Of a stretch of DNA of 64,000 nucleotides, positions 47,571 to 56,815 are shown one piece after another. The notes below the pieces were generated by a model. The model worked only from the letters and a program-made list of their open reading frames with translations. It searched no databases and was not told where the DNA came from. The DNA is from Oceanipulchritudo coccoides (GTDB lineage Bacteria > Verrucomicrobiota > Verrucomicrobiia > Opitutales > Oceanipulchritudinaceae), in NCBI RefSeq assembly GCF_010500615.1, contig NZ_JAAGNX010000003.1, positions 62,001 through 126,000 of the forward strand, given 5' to 3'. The first letter of the stretch is position 1, and every line of letters begins with the position of its first letter. Position numbers and translations under genes: made by a program.

Positions 47571-47593
47571 TCCGTCTCCGTTCACCTTAATTC

Positions 47594-48460
47594 TCAATTT
47601 ACAAATTCCCGGATTACCGGATAGATAGCCTCCCCGGCATCCTCCATCAGGTAGTGCCCCGCCTCGGCAAACCGGTAGACTTTCGCCCCGGGCAGACGCT
47701 TCTCCCATTCGTTGAGAATGCCTGTGTGAAAGCACCAGTCCTGCATGCCCCATAGAATCTGTACCGGTTTGTCCTGCCACCATGGGAGGCTATTCTCAAT
47801 CGCCTGCAATGTGGACCAGCTCCGGTGGGATTTCCGCATGGGAATGTCATTCACGAAGGCGTCGATCGCAACCCGGTCATGCCAGTTGCCATAGGGATAG
47901 CGGTAGCCCTCAGCAACCCCTTCCGGCAGAGGTTCGACCGTGGTCATTTTTGTCGCAGCCTCGACAAATCCATTCAGGCCACGAACAAGAAATTTTCCGG
48001 CCAAAGGCCAGCGGCAGACTGATATCCGGAAGGGAATTGAAGGAAAAGCGAAGGCTGCTGTATTCAGAATACTGATACTTTTGATTTGATCGCGAATCCG
48101 GTCTGCCACTCCAAATCCGATTGCTCCGCCCCAGTCATGGACAACCAGATGGAACCCGTCCAATTCAAGTGATTCAATCCAGGCAACCGTCCGTTCAACA
48201 TGGGCGGAAAGGCTGTAGTCAGCGACTTGGGGCTTGTCCGACAACCCGCAGCCGAGATGGTCGGGAACAAGGCACCGGTTGGTTTCCCGAAGCGCCAGGA
48301 CGAGATTCCTGTAGAAAAAGGACCAAGTCGGGTTACCATGCAACATGACGACTGGAGTGCCCGCGCCTGCATCAATATAGTTCAACTTGCCCGCACTTGT
48401 ATCAAATGCGTGACAGTCGAACGGGTATTGCACCTGCAGCCATGGAGGCAACGTGTTCAT
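47594..48460 (-). CDS. oleB: OleB-like alpha/beta hydrolase (beta-lactone decarboxylase type)
   Basis: A 288-residue alpha/beta hydrolase of the haloalkane dehalogenase group. Oxyanion region HGNPTWSFFYRN, nucleophile Asp109 in VVHDWGGAIG, acid Asp241 in GMQDWCFH and base His269 in AGHYLMED. On sequence alone it could be read as a dehalogenase, but OleA sits directly upstream with a one-base gap. In olefin pathways OleB decarboxylates the beta-lactone made by OleC from the OleA product. OleC and OleD are not nearby, so the pathway would need partners elsewhere. This is the last gene of the lipid cluster. Confidence 0.84.
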   Translation of the reverse strand: MNTLPPWLQVQYPFDCHAFDTSAGKLNYIDAGAGTPVVMLHGNPTWSFFYRNLVLALRETNRCLVPDHLGCGLSDKPQVADYSLSAHVERTVAWIESLELDGFHLVVHDWGGAIGFGVADRIRDQIKSISILNTAAFAFPSIPFRISVCRWPLAGKFLVRGLNGFVEAATKMTTVEPLPEGVAEGYRYPYGNWHDRVAIDAFVNDIPMRKSHRSWSTLQAIENSLPWWQDKPVQILWGMQDWCFHTGILNEWEKRLPGAKVYRFAEAGHYLMEDAGEAIYPVIREFVN

Positions 48461-48461
48461 T

Positions 48462-49496
48462 TCAACCCTCCACTCCCAGCATTGCGCAGCTCAGTCCACT
48501 CCCGATTCCCATCAGCGCAACCTTCGCACCTTGCTGGATCTTTCCCGCTTGGCGTGCCTGGTGGAAAGTAAACGGGAGCGATACCGAGCCAACGTTGCCC
48601 ATTGTCTCAAAAGTCGTAAAGTCCTTGCTCCGGTCCAGGCCCAGACTGTCAAACAAGCGGCGCTGGTGGGTCCGGCCAACCTGATGGCAGACAAAGCAAT
48701 CTGGAGTTGACTGAGACCAGCTTAATTCATCTTCAAACGCTTTCCATGTCTCTCCCGCAAGGGCAATACCCGCATCCAGCAAGTGCTCCGCATCCGTGAG
48801 CATTTCCAAAGAGTCCATTCCAATTGAATCACCTTGGCACAACTTATTAGCTTCCGAGTCGGTCCGTACAGCGCCGCCGAGCAACCTTGGGGCCTCTGCC
48901 TTGGCAAGATCATCGCGGGATAACAACATTGCCGCGGCACCGGCACCAATTGTCAGGTTGGCAAAGTATGGTTTTATGCCGTTACGGGTTAAATCCTTCT
49001 CGAGCAGTGTCTGGATCGTATGTTCCAGAAGAGGGCGTCCATTTTCCCCGGAGACGAGGAGGGCATGCCGAATCTGGCCGCTCTCGATCAGTCCGCCAGC
49101 AAGAATCATGGCATTCACAAACCCAAGGCAGGCGTTTGAAATATCGAGAATCTGACAACTTGGGGGCATTTGCAGCAGTCCGTGCACATAGGCCGCCGTA
49201 GCCGGCTCCATCCGGTCGCGACACACGCCGCAATGGATCAGGATATCAATCTCCGACTTGGCCACAGAACTCTTCTCCAACAAGGCTTGCCCGGCCTCCG
49301 CACTCGCCTGCGAGGGAAGAAATCCGGGTTCCCAGAAATGGCGGCACTCAATGCCTGTCATCAATTCAAGCCGGCCTTCAGGCAGGCGCAGGCGCTCATA
49401 AGTCGGCTTGAGTTGTTCTTCGATGTCCGCCGAGGTTATGGGTAGTGGCGGAATCACTACAGCCGTATCACTGATGACAACCCGTGAAAGTTTCAT
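48462..49496 (-). CDS. oleA: OleA-like thiolase-fold ketoacyl synthase
   Basis: A 344-residue thiolase-superfamily enzyme. OleA joins two acyl-CoAs head to head to give a beta-keto acid. Cys123 (DISNACLGFVNAM), His271 (FVCHQVGRTHQRRLF) and Asn301 (METMGNVGSVSLPF) form the Cys-His-Asn triad, and Glu97 in RDRMEPATAAYVHGLL matches the OleA-specific Glu that reaches from the partner subunit. This and the Ser/Thr pattern at the entrance are unlike FabH, which lacks that Glu. Start overlaps the fabI stop by 4 nt; oleB follows after one base. Confidence 0.84.
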   Translation of the reverse strand: MKLSRVVISDTAVVIPPLPITSADIEEQLKPTYERLRLPEGRLELMTGIECRHFWEPGFLPSQASAEAGQALLEKSSVAKSEIDILIHCGVCRDRMEPATAAYVHGLLQMPPSCQILDISNACLGFVNAMILAGGLIESGQIRHALLVSGENGRPLLEHTIQTLLEKDLTRNGIKPYFANLTIGAGAAAMLLSRDDLAKAEAPRLLGGAVRTDSEANKLCQGDSIGMDSLEMLTDAEHLLDAGIALAGETWKAFEDELSWSQSTPDCFVCHQVGRTHQRRLFDSLGLDRSKDFTTFETMGNVGSVSLPFTFHQARQAGKIQQGAKVALMGIGSGLSCAMLGVEG

Positions 49497-50317
49497 GCGT
49501 CTGAATTACCCCTGGATAGCTCGGGACGACTTGCCTTCTCGACAACCGACTCGTCAAAATAATTCCAGTCCATGCCGGCATTCACGACAATTCCCTGGGC
49601 GTTGATACCGGAACTTCTCGGACTGAGGAGGTAGACGACGGTGTCAGCCACTTCCTGCGTGGTCAGGGCCCGCTTCCGATAGGTCAGTTGCTCAGCATAA
49701 AGGTAATTATCCAGATAACCCGGTATGCCGGCTGAGGACTTGGTGCGCAGAGGTCCAGCATTCACTGAATTGAAGCGAATCTCGCTATCTTTACTGAAGG
49801 ACTTTGCGAGGAAGCGAACACAGCCCTCGAGGGCATTCTTGATCGGCGACATGTACCCGTAATTGGCCGCCGTGACCGATGAGGAAATCCCGATCGCCAC
49901 CACCGATGCATCCGGCTTCAGGACAGGCTTCAAACTGCGGGACAATTCAACCAGCGAAAAAGCGCTGATCTGGGTCGCCTGCAAAAAATCCTTCCGCTTG
50001 GTCTCATGGAATGGCACCAGGCCCTCACTGAAGTTGGCAAAGGCAATCGAGTGAACAAAGCCGTCCAACTCACCGTATTCTTCGCGCACGCGCTCTCCAA
50101 GGGTGGCAATGTCATCTTCGTATTCAACGTCACAGAGCAAAAAAGGACGCTCCTTCAAAAGTTTCTTCAACTCCCCTGCCCGCTTGTCATTGCGGATGGT
50201 GTAGATGACTTCCGCACCTGCCTCCTCAAGGGTCTGTCCAACCGCCCAGGCAACGCTGCGCCGGTTGCCCAACCCACAGACAAGAAACCGCTTTTTTGAA
50301 ATATTCAGAAAGCTCAT
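49493..50317 (-). CDS. fabI: Enoyl-ACP reductase FabI
   Basis: About 274 residues of the FabI type of SDR enzyme, which makes the last step of each round of fatty acid elongation. The N-terminus has the altered NADH motif VCGLGNRRSVAWAV, the FabI-typical LDGFVHSIAFANF, a Tyr-x6-Lys pair (YGYMSPIK) and the ending NAGPLRTKSSAGIPG with GIVVNAGMDW. The start at 50317 fits the family better than the upstream ATG at 50368, which overlaps fabZ. It overlaps the oleA start by 4 nt and follows fabZ by 20 bp, so it is translated with the cluster. Confidence 0.93.
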   Translation of the reverse strand: MSFLNISKKRFLVCGLGNRRSVAWAVGQTLEEAGAEVIYTIRNDKRAGELKKLLKERPFLLCDVEYEDDIATLGERVREEYGELDGFVHSIAFANFSEGLVPFHETKRKDFLQATQISAFSLVELSRSLKPVLKPDASVVAIGISSSVTAANYGYMSPIKNALEGCVRFLAKSFSKDSEIRFNSVNAGPLRTKSSAGIPGYLDNYLYAEQLTYRKRALTTQEVADTVVYLLSPRSSGINAQGIVVNAGMDWNYFDESVVEKASRPELSRGNSDA

Positions 50318-50336
50318 CGGAGCCGCTATCCTTTCC

Positions 50337-50768
50337 TCAGGCATCCAGCAGGGCGAGTGCAAAATCAACCGTCAGGGCGAGCTTGCCACCGACGTGCACC
50401 TTGCCACGCATGAAATGAAACTTGCTCAGGGTTTCCTTGAAAGTGGCCTCAATGCGAATGGTGTCTCCCGGACGTACCATTTGCTTGAACTTGGCCTCCT
50501 GAATGCGAGCCAGAACTGGCGTCTTGGAGCCTTCAGTCCCGACCTCGCTCGAAAAGCGTTTCATCATGTAAATGGCTGCCGTTTGGAAAACCGATTCACA
50601 GAGGAGAACGCCCGGCATGAGCGGATTGCCGGGATAGTGTCCCTGGAAATGCGGCTCATCCTCTCGGATATCGCGCTCTGCAACGGCACTCTCTTCAGTC
50701 ACCTCGATAATCCGGTCGACAAAAAGGAATGGCGGACGGTGCGGAATGGTTTTGTAAATCTCTTCCAT
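50337..50768 (-). CDS. fabZ: 3-hydroxyacyl-ACP dehydratase FabZ
   Basis: A 143-residue hot-dog-fold dehydratase. IPHRPPFLFVDRI and the catalytic loop HFQGHYPGNPLMPGVLLCESVFQ carry the FabZ His and Glu. The product completes a dehydratase-reductase pair with FabI and thus belongs to fatty acid elongation. It lies 16 bp after the FAD oxidoreductase gene and 20 bp before fabI. It may be the housekeeping FabZ or one specialised for the OleA-containing pathway. Confidence 0.93.
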   Translation of the reverse strand: MEEIYKTIPHRPPFLFVDRIIEVTEESAVAERDIREDEPHFQGHYPGNPLMPGVLLCESVFQTAAIYMMKRFSSEVGTEGSKTPVLARIQEAKFKQMVRPGDTIRIEATFKETLSKFHFMRGKVHVGGKLALTVDFALALLDA

Positions 50769-50783
50769 AAAATCAGTTCCCGG

Positions 50784-52268
50784 TTAATTTCCCACGGCTG
50801 CCTGCTTCTCACTTTCAACGAGGAATTTGTCAACTTTGTTGGCGACAATCACGCCGTAATTCATCGTTCCAAGCCAACCCGACATGATAATCCCGACGCT
50901 GCCCGCGTGGTACAATCCGGGAAGCGCTTCGGGCAGCTTTTGGGAAACCTTGAGACCTTCAAACTTTGTCCCGAATGAAGTGCCACCCATGTGGCGGGTG
51001 TAGTAATTCACCGTGCGTGGCGTGGCCGCTTCCACATGGTCCACTTTCGAGCGAATGTCCGGGATCAACTTTTCCAAGGAGGCCAGCGAGCTTTCCACCA
51101 GCCATGCCTTCTCCTTTTGGTAATCCTCTTCGTTCAGGCTTTCCCAGTCTTTCCAGCGGGCATTGATCGAGGCGACAACGGCATACCGTGGCTCACGGGT
51201 ATGCGGGCGCGTGTCGGGGTAGTACACCGAAAAAGTCTTGCTGCTCGTGCGCATGCTGGTCAGCTCCTGTGTCGAGAAGGTCTCTGCTTCCGAAGTGAAG
51301 ACAAGGTCGCCAATGTTGGGGATGGTCTCTCCCTTCCGAATCCCCATGTAAACCTGGCAGGAACTTGTGTTCACTCGCACGGCCTTGGTTTCCTCAAGAA
51401 AGTCACGGCTGAAATGTTCCTCTCCGGCAAGGTGCAGGATTGTGTTCTTGATATTCGCGTTGGAGACAACCGTTTTGCATCGGATGGTCCGCGGGGCAAA
51501 CTGCTCACCTGTGTTCTGGCTCTGCGCAACAACCCCACAAATTCGTTTTTGCCCGTCCTCGCCAAGCTCTGTAAGGACTTCCTTTACCAGCGCACATTTC
51601 CGCAGTTCGACCCCATTGCGCTTGAGTTCAGCCGTCATCTTCTTGATCAGGGTGTCCGTGCCGCCCTTGTAGATAAAGACCCCTTTGTTCATGAAGTTGG
51701 AGAAAACAATCCCGTAAGTGATGGCTGGATCCTCTAGTCCGGAGCCGTTGGCATAGGAGATCGGCTCCATCAAAAGCCGGTGCACATCATTGCGGCCGGG
51801 AAAAAATTCCTCAAACAGCTCACCGGTGGTCTGCCGGTCGTCGTCATAGAAATTCATTTCGGCAAGGCGGTCGAAAAAGGCAATGACCCGCGACTCCTCA
51901 ACACCAAACTCCTCCACGAAAATCCGGATAAAATCGGTCTTGTCGAAAGTCGTCCGAATATTCATCTGCGGATTGATGAAGCGAACATCCTCGAGCTGCT
52001 CGATTGAATCGGCAATTTCCCGGGTCCAATACTTCCGGCAGGATTTGATCATTCCAAAAGGAAATCCGTGCAGCGATATATCGAAGATATGTCCGCCGGG
52101 CCGCTTGAACCAGGTGGCCAACCCGCCGAACTGGTAATGATGCTCGAGCACGAGCACCTTGTGGCCAGCCTTGGCCAGCACGTTGGCGCTCGTCAGACCG
52201 CCAAGCCCGCTGCCGATGACCACAACATCATAGGCGTCGCTCACGCCTTCTAGCCAATCCTTTGCCAT
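50784..52268 (-). CDS. FAD-dependent phytoene-desaturase/retinol-saturase-like oxidoreductase
   Basis: A 494-residue flavoprotein of the CrtI/RetSat type. The dinucleotide motif is [22 protein letters not shown], with a second region [17 protein letters not shown], and the C-terminal FAD-binding block is [21 protein letters not shown]. Such enzymes add or remove double bonds in isoprenoid or acyl chains. It is the first gene of a five-gene run with fabZ, fabI, oleA and oleB, so a role in lipid or hydrocarbon saturation or desaturation is a reasonable inference, though not shown. The ATG at 52268 starts the family match; an ATG at 52304 adds 12 residues. Confidence 0.87.
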   Translation of the reverse strand: MAKDWLEGVSDAYDVVVIGSGLGGLTSANVLAKAGHKVLVLEHHYQFGGLATWFKRPGGHIFDISLHGFPFGMIKSCRKYWTREIADSIEQLEDVRFINPQMNIRTTFDKTDFIRIFVEEFGVEESRVIAFFDRLAEMNFYDDDRQTTGELFEEFFPGRNDVHRLLMEPISYANGSGLEDPAITYGIVFSNFMNKGVFIYKGGTDTLIKKMTAELKRNGVELRKCALVKEVLTELGEDGQKRICGVVAQSQNTGEQFAPRTIRCKTVVSNANIKNTILHLAGEEHFSRDFLEETKAVRVNTSSCQVYMGIRKGETIPNIGDLVFTSEAETFSTQELTSMRTSSKTFSVYYPDTRPHTREPRYAVVASINARWKDWESLNEEDYQKEKAWLVESSLASLEKLIPDIRSKVDHVEAATPRTVNYYTRHMGGTSFGTKFEGLKVSQKLPEALPGLYHAGSVGIIMSGWLGTMNYGVIVANKVDKFLVESEKQAAVGN

Positions 52269-52355
52269 AGTCTGCGTTGGTATGATTCCCCCCATCCAGA
52301 GCAACCCTAAACCGCCAAACGGTCGCCAGGGACCGCCAACGGGAAGGAGCTTTGG

Positions 52356-52739
52356 TCAGATCCCTTTCACGCGATAACCGTCCTTCTCAAGCAACTCCTT
52401 CACCGCCGCCCGGCATTCACCCTGCAATTCGAGGACTTTGCCGCGACGCGTCCCGCCTGTCCCAAGCCGGGTCTGCAGACGCTTGAGCAGCTGGGCCAAT
52501 CCGTCCGGATGGCAATCAAATCCGGAAATTTCCGTGACCACTTTCCCGCCTTTGCCAGCCTTCAGACGACGGAGCAGCAAGGTCTCCCGCTTTTTCACCG
52601 GTGCTGCCGGCTTGCTTGGCTGAGCAGGTTGTACCGGACCGCTGGCAAGGCCCTCCGCCGAAAGCCCGGCGAAAGGATTTCCTGCCGAAAGGGATTGACC
52701 GCCGGAGGTGTCGATTCGTTCCTTTGTGCGCTTTCCCAT
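52356..52739 (-). CDS. SUI1/YciH-family translation factor
   Basis: A 127-residue protein. The C-terminal 70 residues are a SUI1 (eIF1-like) domain with GKGGKVVTEISGFDC, LAQLLKRLQTRLGTGGTRRGKVLELQG and the end LLEKDGYRVKGI. The N-terminal part is a Pro/Ala-rich flexible region. Bacterial members such as YciH affect start codon choice. The ATG at 52739 precedes the family start; an upstream ATG at 52754 adds 5 residues. It is in the same direction as the lipid cluster and follows the small gene at 52742-52954. Confidence 0.9.
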   Translation of the reverse strand: MGKRTKERIDTSGGQSLSAGNPFAGLSAEGLASGPVQPAQPSKPAAPVKKRETLLLRRLKAGKGGKVVTEISGFDCHPDGLAQLLKRLQTRLGTGGTRRGKVLELQGECRAAVKELLEKDGYRVKGI

Positions 52740-52741
52740 GG

Positions 52742-52954
52742 CTATTTCCCGCAAATGCCCTTTTCCGGATCACCACCTTCGAGGAGAATCCACGCCTTCT
52801 GGTAGCTCCGCTTGGCCAGATAATGCGATAAATGTCCGGTGGCCGACAACTTTGCAGCGTCAAGGGCGCTGATTGCCTCGGCCAAATCGCCTTTGTCGAT
52901 GCCCAGAATAACTGCCAGATGGCGCCGGATGTCTTCAATAAGTTCTGTTTCCAT
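52742..52954 (-). CDS. Hypothetical 70-residue helical protein
   Basis: A 70-residue protein (METELIEDIRRHLAVILG) that looks wholly helical, with charged and aliphatic residues at regular spacing and a C-terminal GGDPEKGICGK. No signal, metal motif or known domain is seen. Its stop is 2 bp from the SUI1 start, so the two are translated together and may act in the same process. It could be a TPR-like or coiled-coil fragment. Confidence 0.7.
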   Translation of the reverse strand: METELIEDIRRHLAVILGIDKGDLAEAISALDAAKLSATGHLSHYLAKRSYQKAWILLEGGDPEKGICGK

Positions 52955-53005
52955 ATCTACGCTTTATTCTTTTCATTCCATAGAAAATCGACTCACTCAA
53001 GCCTC

Positions 53006-53362
53006 ATGCCTTACCAATTTTATCAGATTATGCACCTTGTCGGCGTTTTCATGGTCTTTCTTGCCTACGGTGGCTTGATTGTCCGAAGCGCCACCGGTTC
53101 GGAAAACAAGGATGTCCGCCGCCTTGGTGCCATTACCAGCGGGCTGGGCCTGCTCTTGATTCTTGTCGGCGGTTTTGGCCTGCTGGCCCGCCTCAACTAC
53201 GGTTGGCCCGGCTGGGTTCTCGTCAAGGTCGGCATCTGGGTTGTCCTTGGCGCAATGATTGTCCTCATCAATCGTAAGCCCCAGTTCTCCCAGATTTTCT
53301 GGTGGATGACAATTATCCTCGGGCTGATCGCCCTCCTGATGGTCGTTCTCAAGCCGTTCTAG
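53006..53362 (+). CDS. Small four-helix membrane protein
   Basis: A 118-residue protein, mostly hydrophobic, with about four membrane helices: 8-26 (IMHLVGVFMVFLAYGGLIV), 39-59, 66-86 and 94-116. The start at 53006 begins directly with the first helix; the frame extends upstream to 52832 without hydrophobic character. No functional motif is visible. It lies between a divergent small gene and the convergent acylphosphatase gene. Confidence 0.8.
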   Translation: MPYQFYQIMHLVGVFMVFLAYGGLIVRSATGSENKDVRRLGAITSGLGLLLILVGGFGLLARLNYGWPGWVLVKVGIWVVLGAMIVLINRKPQFSQIFWWMTIILGLIALLMVVLKPF

Positions 53363-53369
53363 GCGTGAC

Positions 53370-53651
53370 TTACCGAATGGAGAAGCCTTTGTGCCTCGGT
53401 GGCTGCTCGCTTTCAGTGCGCTCCACCTGGCGAATAAAGACGCCCAGTTGATCGGCCACTTCGTCAACAAAGGCCTGAACCTGGTTCTTGTCACCTTCCG
53501 CTTCCAGCCGGACGCGTCCGTCCGCCAGATTACGCACCGTCCCACTGACATCAAATTCCTTGGCGATCTGAAATGTCTGATAGCGAAAGCCCACTCCCTG
53601 CACGCGCCCTGAGAAATGCACCTCGCAGTGATAAACTTGCTCTGTTTTCAT
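53370..53651 (-). CDS. acyP: Acylphosphatase
   Basis: A 93-residue acylphosphatase that hydrolyses acyl phosphates such as acetyl or carbamoyl phosphate. The phosphate loop GRVQGVGFRYQTFQ carries the catalytic Arg, and the Asn is in GTVRNLADGRVRLEAEG. Length and the C-terminal beta strand are typical. It is convergent with the four-helix membrane protein gene. Confidence 0.93.
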   Translation of the reverse strand: MKTEQVYHCEVHFSGRVQGVGFRYQTFQIAKEFDVSGTVRNLADGRVRLEAEGDKNQVQAFVDEVADQLGVFIRQVERTESEQPPRHKGFSIR

Positions 53652-53756
53652 AAAATCCGCCCTGCCGACAATTTTCCCTTAAATTTGAGACTTCATCATT
53701 GCCAAACGGGAGACTCCTGCCAATGGTAAAAATAACTTCCAAGAACTGTTATTTAA

Positions 53757-54461
53757 ATGACTAATTTCAATTTTGAAGGCCAGCCCGAAGGGGATTGGGA
53801 CGACCGGGGCAATATTTCCTGGAGCGAGCTCGACTGGCAACAATTCCTCAGCAGGCGGGAAAAGGAAGTGGCAAGATTGCTGCACTTTTACAATGAGTGC
53901 CCGTCTGATTCCATGGATCGCCTGGATTGGGTTGCCCGCCAGATGGGTTGGGACTCCGAGGATTGGTCTGTCAGCGACTTCATCGAGGGAGAAGATGATC
54001 CGGATGAAGAAGGAGACAGCTGGAAAGCCGATGACCGCGGCAAGGATTCCCCCGATAGCGATCCCTACACGCTTCACAGGCATCCGGTCTACGTCGTCTG
54101 TTCGGGCCTCTTCCTGCACCTGCGCTACATTTGGCGCAAGGTCATCACGGAACAGAATGACGCCATCGACAATCTGAGGGCATGGGATTTCGGGGAAAGC
54201 CTCAACGAAGCGGAAAAACACAGCCTTATCGCCATGCAATGCATGGATATGGGCGATTTCCTGCTCTGTGTCGTGCACATGAAGCGTGCGCTCAGGGGGA
54301 TCAACCTCGCCATGAGCCTGCTTCCCGAGCTGGTCACCCTTGCTGACGGCAACAAAGCCCTTCAGGAGCAACTGTATACCCGCCTCTTCGATCTCCGCGA
54401 GGTCTGTCTGCGGGTCATTCAGGATTGCCGGGAGGAAGACCGCCGAAACTTCCGCGAGTAA
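53757..54461 (+). CDS. Hypothetical acidic protein
   Basis: A 234-residue protein. The first 75 residues include many Trp and acidic residues (WDDRGNISWSELDWQQFL, DWVARQMGWDSEDW), followed by a very acidic linker (EGEDDPDEEGDSW) and a helical C-terminal domain (about 105-225, HRHPVYVVCSGLFLHLRYIW, LNEAEKHSLIAMQCMDMGDFLL). No family is recognised. It sits 73 bp upstream of the ABC transporter genes in the same direction. The opposite strand has a frame of 282 codons, but it looks like a shadow of this gene. Confidence 0.7.
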   Translation: MTNFNFEGQPEGDWDDRGNISWSELDWQQFLSRREKEVARLLHFYNECPSDSMDRLDWVARQMGWDSEDWSVSDFIEGEDDPDEEGDSWKADDRGKDSPDSDPYTLHRHPVYVVCSGLFLHLRYIWRKVITEQNDAIDNLRAWDFGESLNEAEKHSLIAMQCMDMGDFLLCVVHMKRALRGINLAMSLLPELVTLADGNKALQEQLYTRLFDLREVCLRVIQDCREEDRRNFRE

Positions 54462-54533
54462 CCCTTCTGCGTCAAGAAGGTCTCTTTCTAGTTGAAATTG
54501 TCTCTCAACTGACAACATTCCTGCCATACTTCC

Positions 54534-55559
54534 ATGCGTTCCTACTTTCTCCGAAGATTATTGCTAATTCCCCCGACCATTTTCGGGATCACGATTATCG
54601 TGTTCCTGATCACGCGAATTGTTCCCGGAGGGCCTATCGAGCGGGCCATTATGGAAATGCAGTCCGTGAGCGTGAGTGCGGGCGTCACGGGGGGCAGCCT
54701 TGGCAACCAGAGCCAGGCCCTTTCGGAAGAGCAACTTGAGCAGCTCAAGGAATACTACGGTTTCGACAAACCTGCCATCATCAGCTATTTTCACTGGGTG
54801 GGCAATGTCCTCCGGGGAGATCTCGGGAATTCCTACCGCTACAATGAACCGGTGTGGAACATCATTCGTGAGCGCTTCCCCATTTCCATTTTTTTTGGGA
54901 TCTGGACACTGATCATTACCTACACGATCTGCATCCCCCTCGGGATTCTCAAGGCCATCAAGCACCGGACCTTTGTCGACAACGCCTCTTCAATCCTGAT
55001 TTTCACCGGTTACGCGATCCCCGGCTACGTATTGGGGGCCTTGCTTGTCGTGTTTTTTGCGGCCCGGCTGGAATGGTTCCCCATGGGTGGATTCACGAGT
55101 ATCTATTTCGATGACCTTGGCTTCTGGGAAAAGGTGAAGGACATTTTCTGGCACGCCGTCTTGCCTCTTTGCTCATACCTGATCGGCAGTTTTGCCCTCG
55201 TCACACTGCTCATGAAAAACCACCTCATGGACAATCTGGCCGCCGATTACATCCGCACCGCGGTCGCCAAGGGCGTTCCCTTCCGAAAGGCGGTTACCGG
55301 ACATGCCCTCAGGAATTCCCTCATTCCGATCGCAACCACCTTCGGACAGAATATCATCCTCCTTGTTGGCGGTTCCTTCCTGATCGAGACCATTTTCGAC
55401 ATCAACGGTTTTGGATTGCTCGGATTCACGGCCATCCTCGACCGCGATTACCCGATTGTCATGGGCGTCCTCCTCCTCTCCAGCATTCTTCTTCTGCTTG
55501 GAAACATCATCAGCGACTTCCTCGTTGCCATGATCGACCCCCGTGTCCGTTTTAATTAA
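54534..55559 (+). CDS. Peptide ABC transporter permease (YejB/OppB-like)
   Basis: A 341-residue inner-membrane permease with the first helix and RIVPGGP of the OppB type and the EAA-loop region GVPFRKAVTGHALRNSLIPI near residue 250, followed by TIFDINGFGLLG. About six helices are seen. The five-gene set (permease, permease, binding protein, two ATPases) follows the Yej/Opp plan of oligopeptide importers. The YejB affinity is judged from FVDNASSILIFTGYAIPGY and the long loop with LGNQSQALSEEQLEQLKEYYG. Confidence 0.92.
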   Translation: MRSYFLRRLLLIPPTIFGITIIVFLITRIVPGGPIERAIMEMQSVSVSAGVTGGSLGNQSQALSEEQLEQLKEYYGFDKPAIISYFHWVGNVLRGDLGNSYRYNEPVWNIIRERFPISIFFGIWTLIITYTICIPLGILKAIKHRTFVDNASSILIFTGYAIPGYVLGALLVVFFAARLEWFPMGGFTSIYFDDLGFWEKVKDIFWHAVLPLCSYLIGSFALVTLLMKNHLMDNLAADYIRTAVAKGVPFRKAVTGHALRNSLIPIATTFGQNIILLVGGSFLIETIFDINGFGLLGFTAILDRDYPIVMGVLLLSSILLLLGNIISDFLVAMIDPRVRFN

Positions 55560-55574
55560 GCGATCTGATTTGCG

Positions 55575-56810
55575 ATGATAACGAGTAAGCGCCCATCCGA
55601 CCTTTCCTACCCAACCAAGCGGGTTGCCGTCTTCGGCTTCCTTGGCTTTCTGGGATTGATCGCCTTTTTTGCGGTTAACTGGCGTTTTGGCCTCGGAATC
55701 ATGCTCCTTGCCCTGTTGATGAGCCTGTTCTCCATTCCGATCCGCATGAATCCCTTGACGGTGAAGAAGCTAAGGCGGTTCAAGGAGATCAAACGCGGGT
55801 ATTATTCCTTTCTCGTCCTGCTTTTTCTGTCGGTGCTTTCGCTCTTTTCCGAGGTCTTCGCCAACAACCGCGCCCTCATGGTCCGCTACGAGGGCGAGAC
55901 GTTCTTCCCGGTTTATTCAGACGTGAAACTCGGGAACGCATTCGGACTTGAAGGTGTCATTGCAAACACCCCCGTCAACTACCGGGACCTGCAAAAGCAC
56001 TTTGAGGAGCAGGATGCCGGCAACTGGGTGCTCATGCCTCTGGTCCCTTTCAGCCCGAATGAAAACAACCTTTACGAGGGCGTTCTCAAGCCAAGGCCAC
56101 CAGACGCACCGGCTCAGCATTACCTCGGGACAGACAGCACCGGTCGCGATATTCTCTCCCGCCTCATTTACGGGTTCCGGATCGCCGTCTTCTTTTCCCT
56201 CGCCTTCATGACCCTCGTCTACCTGATCGGCATCACAATCGGTTGCCTGATGGGATATTTCGGAGGCTGGTTCGACCTGTTTGTCCAGCGCCTGATTGAA
56301 ATCTGGTCGCTGGTCCCATTCATCTACATGGTCATCATTATTTTCTCGGTTATTCCAACCAGCTTCTCGATTTCCACCCGGATTGGGATTCTTTTGTCGA
56401 TCATGGTCCTTTTCTCCTGGACGGGAATGACCTATTACATGCGGACGGCCACCTATCGTGAAAAGGCCCGTGATTACACGGCCGCAGCACAGATAATCGG
56501 GGCCAGTGCCCCGCGCATTATTTTCCACCATATCCTGCCCAACGCCATCAGCACGGTCGTTACCTTCATGCCTTTCACAATGGCAGCGGCGATCACGGCC
56601 ATCACAGCACTCGATTTTCTGGGCTTCGGCCTGCCCCCACCCACCCCAAGTATCGGGGAAATCCTCAAGCAGGGAACATCCCGGCTGGATGCCCCGTGGA
56701 TTGTCGTCAGCGCTTTCCTCGCCCTGGTCTTTATACTGACCCTTGTCACCTTTATTGGAGAGGCCGTGCGTGAGGCCTTTGATCCAAAGAAATTCACCAC
56801 TTACAAGTAA
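55575..56810 (+). CDS. Peptide ABC transporter permease (YejE/OppC-like)
   Basis: A 411-residue inner-membrane permease. The N-terminal helices are followed by a long periplasmic region (about 95-200: ALMVRYEGETFFPVYSDVKLGN, VLMPLVPFSPNEN) as in YejE, then HYLGTDSTGRDILSRLIYGFR and an EAA loop at QIIGASAPRIIFHHILPNA. Two extra N-terminal helices and a basic loop are a YejE feature. It starts 15 bp after the first permease gene. Confidence 0.92.
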   Translation: MITSKRPSDLSYPTKRVAVFGFLGFLGLIAFFAVNWRFGLGIMLLALLMSLFSIPIRMNPLTVKKLRRFKEIKRGYYSFLVLLFLSVLSLFSEVFANNRALMVRYEGETFFPVYSDVKLGNAFGLEGVIANTPVNYRDLQKHFEEQDAGNWVLMPLVPFSPNENNLYEGVLKPRPPDAPAQHYLGTDSTGRDILSRLIYGFRIAVFFSLAFMTLVYLIGITIGCLMGYFGGWFDLFVQRLIEIWSLVPFIYMVIIIFSVIPTSFSISTRIGILLSIMVLFSWTGMTYYMRTATYREKARDYTAAAQIIGASAPRIIFHHILPNAISTVVTFMPFTMAAAITAITALDFLGFGLPPPTPSIGEILKQGTSRLDAPWIVVSAFLALVFILTLVTFIGEAVREAFDPKKFTTYK

Positions 56811-56815
56811 TTCCC

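Noticed and set aside
47594-48460. Haloalkane dehalogenase
   Set aside because: The fold and Asp-Asp-His triad fit, but the direct OleA neighbour makes OleB the better reading.
53679-54527. 282-codon minus-strand frame
   Set aside because: It covers the plus-strand gene at 53757-54461 and its hydrophobic stretches are complements of that gene's codons. I judged the plus frame more protein-like, although neither has a known domain.
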